Below, piece by piece: positions 1 to 8,720 of a stretch of 64,000 nucleotides of DNA. The notes under the pieces were generated by a model that was given only the letters and a program-made list of their open reading frames with translations, made no database searches and had not been told where the DNA came from. Positions within the stretch are counted from its first letter, which is position 1. Every line of letters starts with the position of its first letter. The position numbers and the translations under genes are program-made. This stretch comes from Allosphingosinicella vermicomposti. Lineage in GTDB: Bacteria > Pseudomonadota > Alphaproteobacteria > Sphingomonadales > Sphingomonadaceae. The DNA lies in contig NZ_PXYJ01000001.1 of the NCBI RefSeq assembly GCF_003012815.1, forward strand, positions 682,001 to 746,000. Reading direction: 5' to 3'.

Positions 1-358
1 CGGTCAGATGGCATCGCCCGTCCGCCGTGTCCGGCGCGGGCGACACGGTGGCGGCATTGGCGGCCCACATGGCCGACGCTGAAAAGGCCGCGGGACGGAT
101 GCTGTCCGGCGCGTTCTCCACATCAGTGCCGAGCGCGGCCAGCCAGCCGCGATTGGGGCGGGGCAGGGGCATAAAGGCGCCTTGCGCAAGGCCGAGGCGC
201 AGATTGTGCCGCATCTTTTCGACGCCCTGCAGCGCGGCGGCACGCGGCTGCGACACCAAACGGGCGTTGCGCGCAGAGGCAAGGTTGCCCTGGCTCAGCC
301 CGGCATAATTGTGGCTTGGCCCGATAATGCCGTCGAAATTGATCTCGCGCAGCGTCAT
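1..358 (-). CDS. astB: N-succinylarginine dihydrolase, N-terminal part (cut by window edge)
   Basis: This is the second enzyme of the arginine succinyltransferase pathway; it hydrolyses N2-succinylarginine to succinylornithine, CO2 and ammonia. Reading the minus strand from the ATG at 358 gives [20 protein letters not shown] followed by GNLAS and [12 protein letters not shown], the typical AstB amino terminus. The frame stays open to base 1, so about 119 of roughly 440 residues are present and the rest lies outside the window. The start is 4 nt downstream of the astA stop, consistent with one transcript. Identity is clear; the catalytic cysteine lies in the missing part. Confidence 0.93.
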   Translation of the reverse strand, partial: MTLREINFDGIIGPSHNYAGLSQGNLASARNARLVSQPRAAALQGVEKMRHNLRLGLAQGAFMPLPRPNRGWLAALGTDVENAPDSIRPAAFSASAMWAANAATVSPAPDTADGRCHLT

Positions 359-362
359 GGCA

Positions 363-1379
363 TCAGCGCCCGATTGCGAGGAAGGGGGCGCCTGGTTTGA
401 TTTCAAGCAGTTCGGCCGCTTTCGGATCCAGCATGGCCGTGCCGTCGCGGGTGCTGACATAGCCATAGCAGGCGCGGAACTTGCCGAGCCGCCCGGTCGA
501 GATCATGCGCTGTTCGCCGTCCCAATCCTCGCTCGTGCCGGCAAAGACATACTCCGCGGCGTCGCGCACCGTCCGCACCTTGTCGACCTGCGCGATCATC
601 GTCGGGCCACCGTCGAAAATGTCGATATAGGATTCAAAGGCGAAGCCCTCGCGCTCCAGCATCTTCATCGCGGCGCGGCCTGACGGGTGGGGGAGGCCCA
701 TGACGCCGCGCGCGCTTTCGGGCAGCATGGCGGTATAGACCGGCGTCTTGGGCATCAGGTCCGCGATGAACTGCGTGCCGTGCGTGCCGTTGAATTCGTC
801 GGCTTCCTGGAATCCCATGCCGAAGAAGCGGCCCGCAATCGCATCCCAGAAAGCCGATCCGCCCGCTTCGTCGATCACACCGCGAAGCTCGGCGATCAGC
901 CGGTTGCCGAAACGCTGCCGGTGCTGACGAATGAACAAATAGCGGCTCCGCGCAAGGAGGAGGCCAAGGCCGCCTGCCCGTTCGCCGGGATGGAGGAACA
1001 GTCCGCCCACCTCGGACGAACCCTCCATGTCTGTCACAAGGGTCAGCATCTCGGCGCGGAAGGTGCGGCCGAGTTCCTTCGACGTCTGGGTCAGCGTGCT
1101 GATGCGGTAACTGTAGAAAGGCTGCTGCGTGCCCACCATGCCGAACATCTGGCAGGTGCCGCGAATCTGCCCGGTTTCGGCATTTTCCAGCACCATCATG
1201 AAGCAGTCGTTCGTCTGTAATTCTTCGGTCCGCGCAAAGGCCTCTTCGGACCGGATGATCTTTTCGACCAAAGCGCCGCGATCGGGCGGCAGGTTGGTAA
1301 ACCCCCCTCCGGTCAGCTTGGCCATTTCATAAATGGCTTTGAAATCTTCATTGGTGACGGGACGAATGCGAAAGCTCAC
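363..1379 (-). CDS. astA: Arginine N-succinyltransferase
   Basis: AstA transfers succinyl from succinyl-CoA to the alpha-amino group of arginine, the first step of the AST arginine catabolic route. The 338-residue product starts [13 protein letters not shown], and carries the family segments [38 protein letters not shown] and [17 protein letters not shown]; the length fits the family. The start is a GTG at 1377-1379 that overlaps the TGA of the upstream M20 hydrolase (GTGA overlap), implying translational coupling. astB follows after 4 nt. The order hydrolase-astA-astB forms a compact operon. No astC or astD is visible within the window. Confidence 0.95.
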   Translation of the reverse strand: MSFRIRPVTNEDFKAIYEMAKLTGGGFTNLPPDRGALVEKIIRSEEAFARTEELQTNDCFMMVLENAETGQIRGTCQMFGMVGTQQPFYSYRISTLTQTSKELGRTFRAEMLTLVTDMEGSSEVGGLFLHPGERAGGLGLLLARSRYLFIRQHRQRFGNRLIAELRGVIDEAGGSAFWDAIAGRFFGMGFQEADEFNGTHGTQFIADLMPKTPVYTAMLPESARGVMGLPHPSGRAAMKMLEREGFAFESYIDIFDGGPTMIAQVDKVRTVRDAAEYVFAGTSEDWDGEQRMISTGRLGKFRACYGYVSTRDGTAMLDPKAAELLEIKPGAPFLAIGR

Positions 1380-2587
1380 GCAAGGGCTCCGGTAACGAGG
1401 CGCAGGATAGAAAGGGCGGACAGCTGGGCGCGCTCGGCCAGGCTGTCCACGATCAGATATTCCTGATCGGAATGAATGGCGCCGCCGCGCACGCCCATCG
1501 TGTCAACGACGGGGACGCCGCAGGCCGCGATATTATTGCCGTCGCACACGCCTCCGGACGGCTGCCAACGAATATCCTGGCCAAGGTCGAGGCCGCAGCG
1601 GCGGACAAGGCCGAACAGTTTCTCGGCTTCGGGATCGAGCGGCTTGGGCGGGCGCCCGAAACCGCCATGAACATGGATCGTCACGTCATGTTCGGCCGCG
1701 ACCATCGCAACCGCTGCATCGAGCTGGGCGCGGGCGCGGTCCTGATCCTCGGTCGTGAAAGGGCGCATGTTGACGCGCAAAATAGCGTGGTCGGGCACGA
1801 CATTGTTGGGGCTTCCCCCCTCGATCCGTGCCGGGTTGACGGACAGGCGCGGCCCCTTGGCCTTGGCAAGGCGCAGGGCGAGGTCGGCGGCGGCGACGAC
1901 GGCGTTGCGGCCATCCTCCGGATTGCGTCCGGCATGGGCGCTCTTGCCCTTGATCAGGATCGAGAAATTGCCGCTGCCCGGACGCGCTCCCGCGAGCGTG
2001 CCGTCGGGGAGGGCGGCGGGTTCATAGGTGAAGGCAGCGTTCTTCCCCCGCGCGGCCTGCGCAAGCAGCGCGGCGGAGCCCGGCGAGCCGACTTCTTCGT
2101 CGCTGTTGAGCACGATTTCGTAGCCAAAGGCCTTGGCCTCCGGTGCGGCCTCCAGCGCTTTCAGCGCCGCAAGCATGACCGCGATCCCGCCCTTCATGTC
2201 GGCAACGCCGGGGCCGCCAAGCACGCCGTCCTCGCGCCACGTCAAATCCTGGAACGGGTGATCGATGCCGAACACGGTGTCCATATGGCCGGTGAAGAGC
2301 AATTGCACCGGCGCGCTGGGGCGCACCTTCAAATGCAGATTTTGCCCATAATGAAGCGCGTTCAGCGACCCGTCCGATGCCATCGCGTCAACCGGTGCCG
2401 GGTCGCGGAGATGAAGTTCACCCGGCAGCACCGAAAATTCGTCGGCCAATACCGCCGCCATCGTCGCGAGGCCGAGCATGTTCGACGACCCGCTATTGAT
2501 CGCGGCCCACCGCTCCACCTTGTCGAGCATAGGGTCCGCCCCGGCGCGCTCCACAGCCGCCGCTTCATGTCGGGAAAGCCTCTCCAT
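1376..2587 (-). CDS. M20 family metallohydrolase of the ast operon
   Basis: This is a dizinc amidohydrolase of the M20/carboxypeptidase G2 type. Visible metal-site motifs are FTGHMDTVFG (His, Asp), GGPGVADMKGG (bridging Asp), NSDEEVGSPGS (Glu-Glu), a YEPA segment and AIHSDQEY near the end (His); the dimerisation domain sits in the middle. I chose the ATG at 2587 (403 aa, MERLSRHEA); an in-frame ATG at 2629 would add 14 residues. It is coupled to astA by a 4-nt overlap. Inference: it may cleave an acylated amino acid of the AST pathway, for example as a stand-in for the unrelated AstE desuccinylase. The substrate cannot be read from sequence. Confidence 0.85.
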   Translation of the reverse strand: MERLSRHEAAAVERAGADPMLDKVERWAAINSGSSNMLGLATMAAVLADEFSVLPGELHLRDPAPVDAMASDGSLNALHYGQNLHLKVRPSAPVQLLFTGHMDTVFGIDHPFQDLTWREDGVLGGPGVADMKGGIAVMLAALKALEAAPEAKAFGYEIVLNSDEEVGSPGSAALLAQAARGKNAAFTYEPAALPDGTLAGARPGSGNFSILIKGKSAHAGRNPEDGRNAVVAAADLALRLAKAKGPRLSVNPARIEGGSPNNVVPDHAILRVNMRPFTTEDQDRARAQLDAAVAMVAAEHDVTIHVHGGFGRPPKPLDPEAEKLFGLVRRCGLDLGQDIRWQPSGGVCDGNNIAACGVPVVDTMGVRGGAIHSDQEYLIVDSLAERAQLSALSILRLVTGALA

Positions 2588-2640
2588 GTGGGGGTGTGTA
2601 GCTGGGGTTTGCGCTGAATGCCAACGCATGGCGGCATATC

Positions 2641-2723
2641 GTCATGCTGAACTTGTTTCAGCATCCATGTCGATGACAATTTGGCAGCTTGAATCATGGA
2701 CCCTGAAACAAGTTCAGGGTGAC
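2641..2723. repeat. Intergenic inverted repeat, family R1
   Basis: An imperfect palindrome whose left arm reads GTCATGCTGAACTTGTTTCA and whose right arm ends in GAAACAAGTTCAGGGTGAC. A second copy lies at 8623-8704. The arms are each about 27 nt and can form a long hairpin in the gap between the M20 hydrolase and rppH. Confidence 0.9.
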
Positions 2724-2735
2724 GTTAGAGCGAGA

Positions 2736-3203
2736 TCAAAGCCACCCCCGAAATGCCGCCAGCACATCCTCGTACAATTTCCTCTTGAACGGGACGATCA
2801 TCGCCGGAAGCTCCTCCGGATCGGCCCATTTCCATGCGCGGAATTCCGGTTCCGCGGTTTCCAGATCGACGTCCTCGTCGCGTCCCAGGAAGCGGCACAG
2901 GAACCAGGCCTGACGCTGTCCGCGCCACTTGCCGCCCCACATTTTGCCGATCAGGTCGTCCGGCAGGTCGTAGAGCAATTCCCCCGGGGCCCGCGCGATC
3001 ACTTCGACGAGTTCAGGCGCAATGCCGGTTTCCTCTTCCAGTTCGCGCAGGGCGCCGGCCTTGGCATCCTCGCCATCGTCGAGCCCACCCTGCGGCATCT
3101 GCCAGGCTTCGAGCGTGCTATCCAAACGCTGGGCCACGAACACCTGTCCGTCGCGATTGAGGAGCATCACGCCAGCGGCGGGGCGGTAGGGGAGGTCGAT
3201 CAC
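2736..3203 (-). CDS. rppH: RNA pyrophosphohydrolase (Nudix)
   Basis: RppH removes pyrophosphate from triphosphorylated mRNA 5' ends and so triggers decay. The Nudix box reads [20 protein letters not shown] followed by TGI, matching GX5EX7REUXEEXGU. Flanking segments [23 protein letters not shown] and [10 protein letters not shown] are typical of the RppH/YgdP subgroup. I chose the GTG at 3203 (155 aa, starting [11 protein letters not shown]) because AGAAAGG lies 6-7 nt upstream; an upstream GTG at 3260 would add an unconserved 19-residue leader. It is a single gene on the minus strand, flanked by palindromic repeats on both sides. Confidence 0.9.
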   Translation of the reverse strand: MIDLPYRPAAGVMLLNRDGQVFVAQRLDSTLEAWQMPQGGLDDGEDAKAGALRELEEETGIAPELVEVIARAPGELLYDLPDDLIGKMWGGKWRGQRQAWFLCRFLGRDEDVDLETAEPEFRAWKWADPEELPAMIVPFKRKLYEDVLAAFRGWL

Positions 3204-3261
3204 GAACGGCCTTTCTGAAAAATGGCTTGTACGCGCCCCGATTATCGCGGCCTCCTCCACC

Positions 3262-3330
3262 CCGCTAGTCCTGAGCTTGTCGAAGGACGGAACGAGATGA
3301 CACGTCCTTCGACAGGCTCAGGACTAGCGG
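3262..3330. repeat. Intergenic inverted repeat, family R2 short form
   Basis: The left arm holds CGCTAGTCCTGAGCTTGTCG and the right arm holds TTCGACAGGCTCAGGACTAG, giving a hairpin of about 28-bp arms with a short loop. The same sequence recurs at 18355, 38674 and 42506, and in a longer form at 49454, 50564, 57513 and 59457. It lies in the divergent gap between rppH and korA. Confidence 0.9.
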
Positions 3331-3425
3331 CGGCGGGATGACAGAGATCGTAATGCCATCTTGAGCGTTGAAGCATGGACGCTTGAAGCGTAGGGGAACG
3401 CGCAAGACTATTCGAAGGATCGTAG

Positions 3426-5309
3426 ATGGCAACCGCCACCCATATCGTGACCCCTGAGGAATCCGAGCCGCATGGCCCGCTGGAGGCGGTTGTCGTCCGC
3501 TTCGCGGGCGATAGCGGCGACGGCATGCAATTGACGGGCGGGCAATTCACGCTCTCCACCGCGCTCGCGGGGAACGACCTTGCGACCTTCCCGGATTTCC
3601 CGGCGGAAATTCGCGCGCCGCAGGGCACGACGTTCGGCGTTTCGGCCTTCCAGATCAATTTCGGCTCCTCTGCCATCGAGACGGCGGGCGATGCGCCCGA
3701 CGTGCTGGTCGCGATGAACCCGGCGGCCTTGAAGGTGAATGTCGCCTCGCTGAAGCCCGGGGGCCTCATCATCGCCGACGAGGGTGAATTCGGCGCGCGC
3801 AACCTTGCCAAGGCGGGTTATGATGCGAACCCGCTGGACGATGGCAGCCTCGCCAAATGGCAGCTCATCAAGTTCAATATCTCGCAGCTCACCCTCGATG
3901 CCGTGAAGCCCTTCGGCCTCGGCAATAAGGAGGCCCTGCGCTGCAAGAATATGTGGACGCTCGGCCTCGCGCTCTGGATGTTCGATCGTGATCGCGGGCC
4001 GATCGAAGATTGGCTGAAGACGAAGTTCGCCAAGGCGCCGGAGCTGGCCGAAGCCAATATCGCTGCGCTGAATGCGGGTCACGCCTTTGGTGAAACCGCC
4101 GAAATCGGGGGACCGCTCAAGCAGCACCATATCGATCCCGCGCCCGCCGAGCCGGGCCTTTATCGCACGATCACCGGCGCCGAGAGCATTTCGCTTGGTC
4201 TCGTCGCTGGCACGCAGCTTGCGGGCCTCAAGATGTTCTTCGGCGGCTATCCGATCACCCCGGCGTCCGCGATCCTTCACCATCTGTCGCGGCTCAAGGA
4301 ATATGACGTCACGACTTTCCAGGCAGAGGACGAAATCGCGGCCATCGCCAGCGCGATCGGCGCGAGCTTTGCCGGATCGCTCGGCGTTACCTCTTCGTCC
4401 GGGCCGGGGATTGCATTGAAAGGCGAGGCGATGGGCCTCGCGATCATGACCGAGCTTCCGCTCGTCATCGTCAATTCGCAGCGCGGCGGGCCGTCGACCG
4501 GCTTGCCCACCAAGACCGAGCAGTCGGACCTTTATCAGGCCGTCTATGGCCGCAATGGCGACGCGCCGATGCCGGTCATTTCTGCCCGCTCGCCCGCCGA
4601 CGCCTTCGATTGCGCGATCGAGGCGGTGCGCATCGCCGTCCAATATATGACGCCGGTCATGCTGCTCACCGACGGCTATATCGCCAATGCCGCCGAGCCG
4701 TGGAAGGTGCCGGACATGGGCGGATATGCGCCGTTCCCCGTGACGTTCCACGATGAAAGGCCGGCCGAGGGCGAGCAGGTGCTGGCCTATAAGCGCGACG
4801 ACAAGCGCGCCCGCGTCTGGATCAAGCCGGGCAGCGAAGGCCTGATGCATCGTATCGGCGGCATCGAAAAGAATGTGAAGACCGGCCACATCGACTATAA
4901 CCCCGACAACCATCAGGCGATGACCGATATGCGCGCCGCCAAGGTGATGGGCGTCGCCGATACGATCCCGGATCAGGACGTGACGCTGGGCGAAGCGGGA
5001 TCGAAGCTCGCCGTGGTCGGCTGGGGCTCGACCTTCGGCCCGATCCACCAGGCCGTCCGCCGCGCGCGGAAGCAAGGATTGGACGTCTCCCACGTCCATA
5101 TCCGCCATATCTGGCCGCTGCCGAAGAATTTGGGTGAGCTCCTCGCCACTTATGACCGGATCATCATTCCGGAAATGAACAATGGGCAGCTCAAGACCCT
5201 GCTGCGCGACCAATATCTGGTGGACGCGAAGCCGGTCCTCAAAGTGTCCGGCCAGCCCTTTATGATCGCCGAAATCGAAGCGGCGATCGACGAGGCTTTG
5301 AACGCTTGA
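3426..5309 (+). CDS. korA: 2-oxoacid:ferredoxin oxidoreductase, fused gamma-alpha subunit
   Basis: This is the large subunit of a thiamine-pyrophosphate 2-oxoacid (probably 2-oxoglutarate) ferredoxin oxidoreductase. The 627-residue chain has an N-terminal gamma domain (FAGDSGDGMQLTGGQF near residues 25-40) followed from about residue 200 by the alpha/pyrimidine-binding domain (KMFFGGYPITPAS, SSSGPGIALKGEAMGLA, QRGGPSTGLPTKTEQ). It is followed at 94 nt by korB. The ATG at 3426 is preceded by GAAGGA about 8 nt upstream. In aerobic alphaproteobacteria such KorAB enzymes run beside or instead of the 2-oxoglutarate dehydrogenase complex; substrate preference is inferred from the family. Confidence 0.93.
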   Translation: MATATHIVTPEESEPHGPLEAVVVRFAGDSGDGMQLTGGQFTLSTALAGNDLATFPDFPAEIRAPQGTTFGVSAFQINFGSSAIETAGDAPDVLVAMNPAALKVNVASLKPGGLIIADEGEFGARNLAKAGYDANPLDDGSLAKWQLIKFNISQLTLDAVKPFGLGNKEALRCKNMWTLGLALWMFDRDRGPIEDWLKTKFAKAPELAEANIAALNAGHAFGETAEIGGPLKQHHIDPAPAEPGLYRTITGAESISLGLVAGTQLAGLKMFFGGYPITPASAILHHLSRLKEYDVTTFQAEDEIAAIASAIGASFAGSLGVTSSSGPGIALKGEAMGLAIMTELPLVIVNSQRGGPSTGLPTKTEQSDLYQAVYGRNGDAPMPVISARSPADAFDCAIEAVRIAVQYMTPVMLLTDGYIANAAEPWKVPDMGGYAPFPVTFHDERPAEGEQVLAYKRDDKRARVWIKPGSEGLMHRIGGIEKNVKTGHIDYNPDNHQAMTDMRAAKVMGVADTIPDQDVTLGEAGSKLAVVGWGSTFGPIHQAVRRARKQGLDVSHVHIRHIWPLPKNLGELLATYDRIIIPEMNNGQLKTLLRDQYLVDAKPVLKVSGQPFMIAEIEAAIDEALNA

Positions 5310-5390
5310 CCGTCATCCCGGCGCAAGCCGGGATGACGGGACGAAAATGCACCTGATGACACGGAGATTCCGGCTTTCGCCGGAATGACG
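5310..5390. repeat. Intergenic inverted repeats, family R3 (two hairpins)
   Basis: Two adjacent perfect or near-perfect hairpins, CGTCATCCCGGCGCAAGCCG with its complement at 5311-5338 and CCGGCTTTCGCCGG at 5366-5390, sit between korA and korB. Related copies occur at 21232, 21374 and 42413. The position inside an operon suggests mRNA processing or differential stability rather than complete termination. Confidence 0.9.
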
Positions 5391-5402
5391 TGGAGAGATG
5401 AA

Positions 5403-6425
5403 ATGAACGAACTGACGAAACTCACGGCCAAGGATTTCGCGACCGACCAGGAAGTGCGCTGGTGTCCGGGCTGCGGCGACTATGCGGTGCTGAAGGCCGT
5501 GCAGCGGACCATGCCGGAACTTGGCGCGAAGCCGGAAAATACCGTGTTCATCTCCGGCATCGGCTGCTCGTCGCGTTTCCCTTATTATATGGAAACCTAC
5601 GGCTTCCACACGATCCACGGCCGCGCGCCCGCGATTGCCACCGGTGTAAAACTCGCCAATCCGGACCTCGACGTGTGGATCATTACCGGCGACGGCGATG
5701 CGCTTTCGATCGGCGGCAACCACACGATGCACGTGCTGCGCCGCAACCTCGATTGCCAGATTCTGCTGTTCAACAACGAGATTTACGGTCTCACCAAGGG
5801 CCAATATTCGCCGACCAGCCGCGCGGGCACGCGTTCGCCCTCGACGCCTTACGGCTCGGTCGATCGCCCGGCCAACCCCTGCGCTTTTGCCCTCGGTTCG
5901 GGCGCCCGCTTCGTCGCGCGCGGTATCGACGTCAGCAAACATCTACCGGACGTGCTGAAGGCCGCTTATGCCCACAAGGGCGCGGCCTTCGTCGAAATCT
6001 ACCAGAATTGCATCGTCTATAATGACGACGTCTTCGCGCCCTTCACCGCGAAGGAAAATGCCGGAAAGCAGCTTTGGCTGAAGACCGGCGAGCCGATGCT
6101 GTTCGACGGCGGTGCCAAGGGCATCGCGCTCGATGTCGAAACGCTCTCGCTCCGTGTCGTCGACGTGACCGACGGCGACTGGCAGAGTGCGGGCGTCCTC
6201 GTCCACAACCCGCAGAACAAGGCGCTCGCCCAAATGCTGGTCGAAATGCCGTCCGACATCTTCCCCGTCGCATTGGGCGTCATCTTCGACAGCCCCGCGC
6301 CGACCTTCGAAAGCGCGGTCGTCGAGCAGAATAAGGCGGCGGCCGCAGGCAAGGCGCCGAACCTCCAGGCCCTCGTCTCCAAGGGGCAAAGCTGGCAAGT
6401 CGAGAAAGAGCCCCGGGCGGAATAA
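5403..6425 (+). CDS. korB: 2-oxoacid:ferredoxin oxidoreductase, beta subunit
   Basis: The beta subunit binds thiamine pyrophosphate and a 4Fe-4S cluster. Visible family motifs in the 340-residue product are RWCPGCGDYAVL (cluster cysteines near residues 25-28), SGIGCSSRFPYY, the TPP signature segment WIITGDGDALSIGGNH and NNEIYGLTKGQYSPTS. I chose the ATG at 5403 (MNELTKL) because TGGAGAG precedes it; an ATG at 5385 lies inside the upstream repeat. It forms an operon with korA. No dedicated ferredoxin gene is adjacent. Confidence 0.94.
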   Translation: MNELTKLTAKDFATDQEVRWCPGCGDYAVLKAVQRTMPELGAKPENTVFISGIGCSSRFPYYMETYGFHTIHGRAPAIATGVKLANPDLDVWIITGDGDALSIGGNHTMHVLRRNLDCQILLFNNEIYGLTKGQYSPTSRAGTRSPSTPYGSVDRPANPCAFALGSGARFVARGIDVSKHLPDVLKAAYAHKGAAFVEIYQNCIVYNDDVFAPFTAKENAGKQLWLKTGEPMLFDGGAKGIALDVETLSLRVVDVTDGDWQSAGVLVHNPQNKALAQMLVEMPSDIFPVALGVIFDSPAPTFESAVVEQNKAAAAGKAPNLQALVSKGQSWQVEKEPRAE

Positions 6426-6427
6426 AA

Positions 6428-6536
6428 GCCCTCCCCCTCGATGGGGGAGGGTTGGGTGGGGGTGATGCTGGGGAGTTCACTGACCTACGTCGAACATCAC
6501 CCCACCCCAACCCCTCCCCATCGAGGGGAGGGGCTA
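6428..6536. repeat. Intergenic long inverted repeat, family R6
   Basis: The left arm runs through CCCTCCCCCTCGATGGGGGA and GGGTTGGGTGGGGGTGATG; the right arm is its approximate reverse complement, CATCACCCCACCCCAACCCC followed by TCCCCATCGAGGGGAGGGG. Each arm is itself partly palindromic, so a cruciform or branched hairpin is possible. It is the only copy of this type in the window and separates korB from cfa. Confidence 0.88.
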
Positions 6537-6572
6537 TTGGCATCGGAGCTCGTGAAACCTAAGCAGCCCACT

Positions 6573-7826
6573 ATGGCAACTCGCGGCAAACATCTCACTC
6601 AGGCCGACCGCTCCTTTGCGACAGGCGGTGGTCTGCTCGCCAAAGCGTTTAGTCGCGGCTTCTCAAAGATCCTCGACCGGATCGATGCGGGCCTTCTCGA
6701 AGGCGGGATCGATACCACCCTGCCCGATGGCAGCAAGCGTCTGATCGGTGGCCGCGCGCCCGGGCCGATGCCGGTCGTCCGCCTCCACAGCTGGAACGCG
6801 CTCGTCCGTCTCGCCACCTCCGGCTCGGTCGGCTGGTACAAGGCCTGGGAGCGTGGCGAATGGTCCAGCCCCGATCCCGTGCCTCTCTTCGATCTCTTCA
6901 TGCGCAATGGCGAGAGCCTGGGCGATGCCGCCCGTGCCAAGGGCCTGTGGCGCGCCGTCAACAAGGCCGCGCATCTGCTCCGCCGCAACAGCAAGGATCA
7001 GGCGCGCAAGAATATCGCCTTCCACTACGATCTCGGCAACGATTTCTACGCGGCTTGGCTCGATGCCACGATGGCTTATTCCAGCGCCCTGTTCGACGAT
7101 TTCGCGGAACCGCTGGAAGCGGCACAGGAGCGGAAGGTTCGCGCGCTGCTCGACCGGCTCGACCTGAAACCGGGCCAGCGCCTGTTGGAAATCGGTTGCG
7201 GTTGGGGCGGCCTGATGGAAATCGCCGCGCGCGATTATGGCGTCGAGGTGGTCGGCATCACCCTTTCGGCCGAGCAAAAAGCCTATGCCGAAGCGCGTCT
7301 CGCCAATGCGGGGCTAGCGGGCCGCACGTCCATACAGCTGACCGACTATCGCGATGTTCAGGGCACATTCGATGCCGTCGCCAGCGTCGAGATGGTGGAA
7401 GCGGTGGGGCAGGAATATTGGCCCGCTTACCTCCAAAGCATCGCCCGCGCGCTGAAGCCCGGGGGCAAGGCCGCGATCCAGCTCATCTCGATCAAGCACG
7501 CCTTGTTCGACAGCTATGCCGGCAGCGCGGACTTCATCCAGACCTACATCTTCCCCGGCGGCCTGCTGATCGACGAGCCTCGGTTCGAAGTCGAAGCCGG
7601 GAAGGCGGGCCTATCCTGGCAGGACCGCGAGGGCTTTGGCCTTCACTATGCCGAGACGCTGAAGCGCTGGCGGCAGCGTTACGATGCGGCGGTCGCGGAA
7701 GGCCGCCTGCCGGATGGCTTTGACGACGCCTTCCACAATCTGTGGCGCTATTACCTCATGTATTGCGAGGGAGGATTTCGCGGCGGCGGAATCGACGTCG
7801 CGCAGGTGACTTTGCTGAAAGCCTAG
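6573..7826 (+). CDS. cfa: Cyclopropane-fatty-acyl-phospholipid synthase
   Basis: This SAM-dependent enzyme methylenates unsaturated acyl chains of membrane phospholipids. The 417-residue product shows NIAFHYDLGNDFYAAWLD, the SAM-binding loop LLEIGCGWGGLMEIAA, GITLSAEQKAYA, SVEMVEAVGQEYW and YIFPGGLLIDEP, all characteristic of the Cfa family. I chose the ATG at 6573 (MATRGKHLTQ); upstream in-frame starts fall within repeat R6 and encode low-complexity sequence. It stands alone between two repeats, with an SDR gene convergent downstream. Confidence 0.92.
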   Translation: MATRGKHLTQADRSFATGGGLLAKAFSRGFSKILDRIDAGLLEGGIDTTLPDGSKRLIGGRAPGPMPVVRLHSWNALVRLATSGSVGWYKAWERGEWSSPDPVPLFDLFMRNGESLGDAARAKGLWRAVNKAAHLLRRNSKDQARKNIAFHYDLGNDFYAAWLDATMAYSSALFDDFAEPLEAAQERKVRALLDRLDLKPGQRLLEIGCGWGGLMEIAARDYGVEVVGITLSAEQKAYAEARLANAGLAGRTSIQLTDYRDVQGTFDAVASVEMVEAVGQEYWPAYLQSIARALKPGGKAAIQLISIKHALFDSYAGSADFIQTYIFPGGLLIDEPRFEVEAGKAGLSWQDREGFGLHYAETLKRWRQRYDAAVAEGRLPDGFDDAFHNLWRYYLMYCEGGFRGGGIDVAQVTLLKA

Positions 7827-7827
7827 T

Positions 7828-7895
7828 GTTCCTGCGAAAGCAGGAACCCAGCAGCGCCGCACCCCTCAACTGGGCTCCTGCTTTCGCAGGAGCAC
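7828..7895. repeat. Intergenic inverted repeat, family R4
   Basis: The arms GTTCCTGCGAAAGCAGGAAC and CTCCTGCTTTCGCAGGAGCA are each palindromic, and the flanks CCCAG/CTGGG also pair. A second copy is at 29521-29582. It sits 1-2 nt after the cfa stop between convergent genes, so it probably acts as a bidirectional transcript end. Confidence 0.9.
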
Positions 7896-7902
7896 AAGGA
7901 GG

Positions 7903-8610
7903 TTAGCGGACTTCCAGCCGGTGTCCGGTTTCGAAGTCGGAGCGCAACAGTTCGACGATCGCGTCGGCGACCGCAGAGGGCTGCTTCAGCTTGCTGGCGT
8001 CCTCGCCCGGATAGGCCTTGGCACGCATCAGGGTCGCGGTGGCGCCGGGATCGAGGATCGCGGCGCGGACGGGGGCGAGGTTCTTCACTTCATCGGCATA
8101 GCTCAGCACGAGATTTTCGAACGCCGCCTTGGACGCGCCATAGGCACCCCAGAAGGCACGCGGATCGCTGGCAACGCTGGAGGTGACGCCGATCACCCGG
8201 CCCGCATCGCTGTTGCGGAGGAGAGGATCGAAAGCCGCGATCAGCGCCTGCTGGGCGATCACGTTCAGGGTCAGGATCTTGTTGAATTCCTTCCCGTCCA
8301 TCTGCGCGACCGGCATCAGGTTGCCGAGCATGGCGGCATTGAGGACGAGGATGTCGAGCTTCCCCCAACGCTCCGCCACGGCCGAGGAAAGGCGAGCCAC
8401 GCTATCATTTTCCGTGAGGTTCAGGGGCGCGATCGTCGCGCTGCCGCCCGATTGGTAGATGCGGTCCTCAACCTCTTCGAGGCCCGCCACGGTCTGCGCG
8501 GTCAGGACCACATGCGCGCCCTGCGCGGCAAGCGCCTCCGCCGTCGCGGCGCCGATGCCGCGGCTGGCGCCGGTTACGACCGCGATTTTTCCGTCGAGAA
8601 ACTGGCTCAT
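7903..8610 (-). CDS. SDR family NAD(P)-dependent oxidoreductase
   Basis: A classical short-chain dehydrogenase of 235 residues. It has the Rossmann motif VVTGASRGIGAATAEAL near the N-terminus, LDILVLNAAMLGN in place of the usual NNAG, and the catalytic Ser...Tyr-x-x-x-Lys set (VTSSVAS then YGASKAAFENL). The end (ETGHRLEVR) is short, as in YciK-like SDRs. I chose the ATG at 8610 (MSQFLDGKIAVV); 12 more in-frame codons upstream lie in repeat R1. The substrate is unknown. It lies downstream of purF on the same strand but is separated from it by the repeat. Confidence 0.85.
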   Translation of the reverse strand: MSQFLDGKIAVVTGASRGIGAATAEALAAQGAHVVLTAQTVAGLEEVEDRIYQSGGSATIAPLNLTENDSVARLSSAVAERWGKLDILVLNAAMLGNLMPVAQMDGKEFNKILTLNVIAQQALIAAFDPLLRNSDAGRVIGVTSSVASDPRAFWGAYGASKAAFENLVLSYADEVKNLAPVRAAILDPGATATLMRAKAYPGEDASKLKQPSAVADAIVELLRSDFETGHRLEVR

Positions 8611-8622
8611 AATATCCCCATT

Positions 8623-8704
8623 GTCATGCTGAACTTGTTTCAGCATCCATTTTGTTGAACGGCGCGATGCGCCAAGATGGACCCTGAAACAAGTTCAGGG
8701 TGAC
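8623..8704. repeat. Intergenic inverted repeat, family R1 (second copy)
   Basis: The arms GTCATGCTGAACTTGTTTCA and TGAAACAAGTTCAGGGTGAC match the copy at 2641-2723, with a different loop (GTTGAACGGCGCGATGCG region). It lies between purF and the SDR gene, both on the minus strand. Confidence 0.9.
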
Positions 8705-8720
8705 GGCTTTGTGTTTAATG

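Noticed and set aside
1472-2617. Plus-strand open frame of 381 residues opposite the M20 hydrolase
   Set aside because: It is an antisense shadow of a well-supported gene; composition is Arg/Gly/His-rich without motifs, as expected for a high-GC antisense frame.
3408-5213. Minus-strand 601-residue open frame opposite korA
   Set aside because: Antisense of korA with no recognisable domain; repetitive Arg/Gly/His content.
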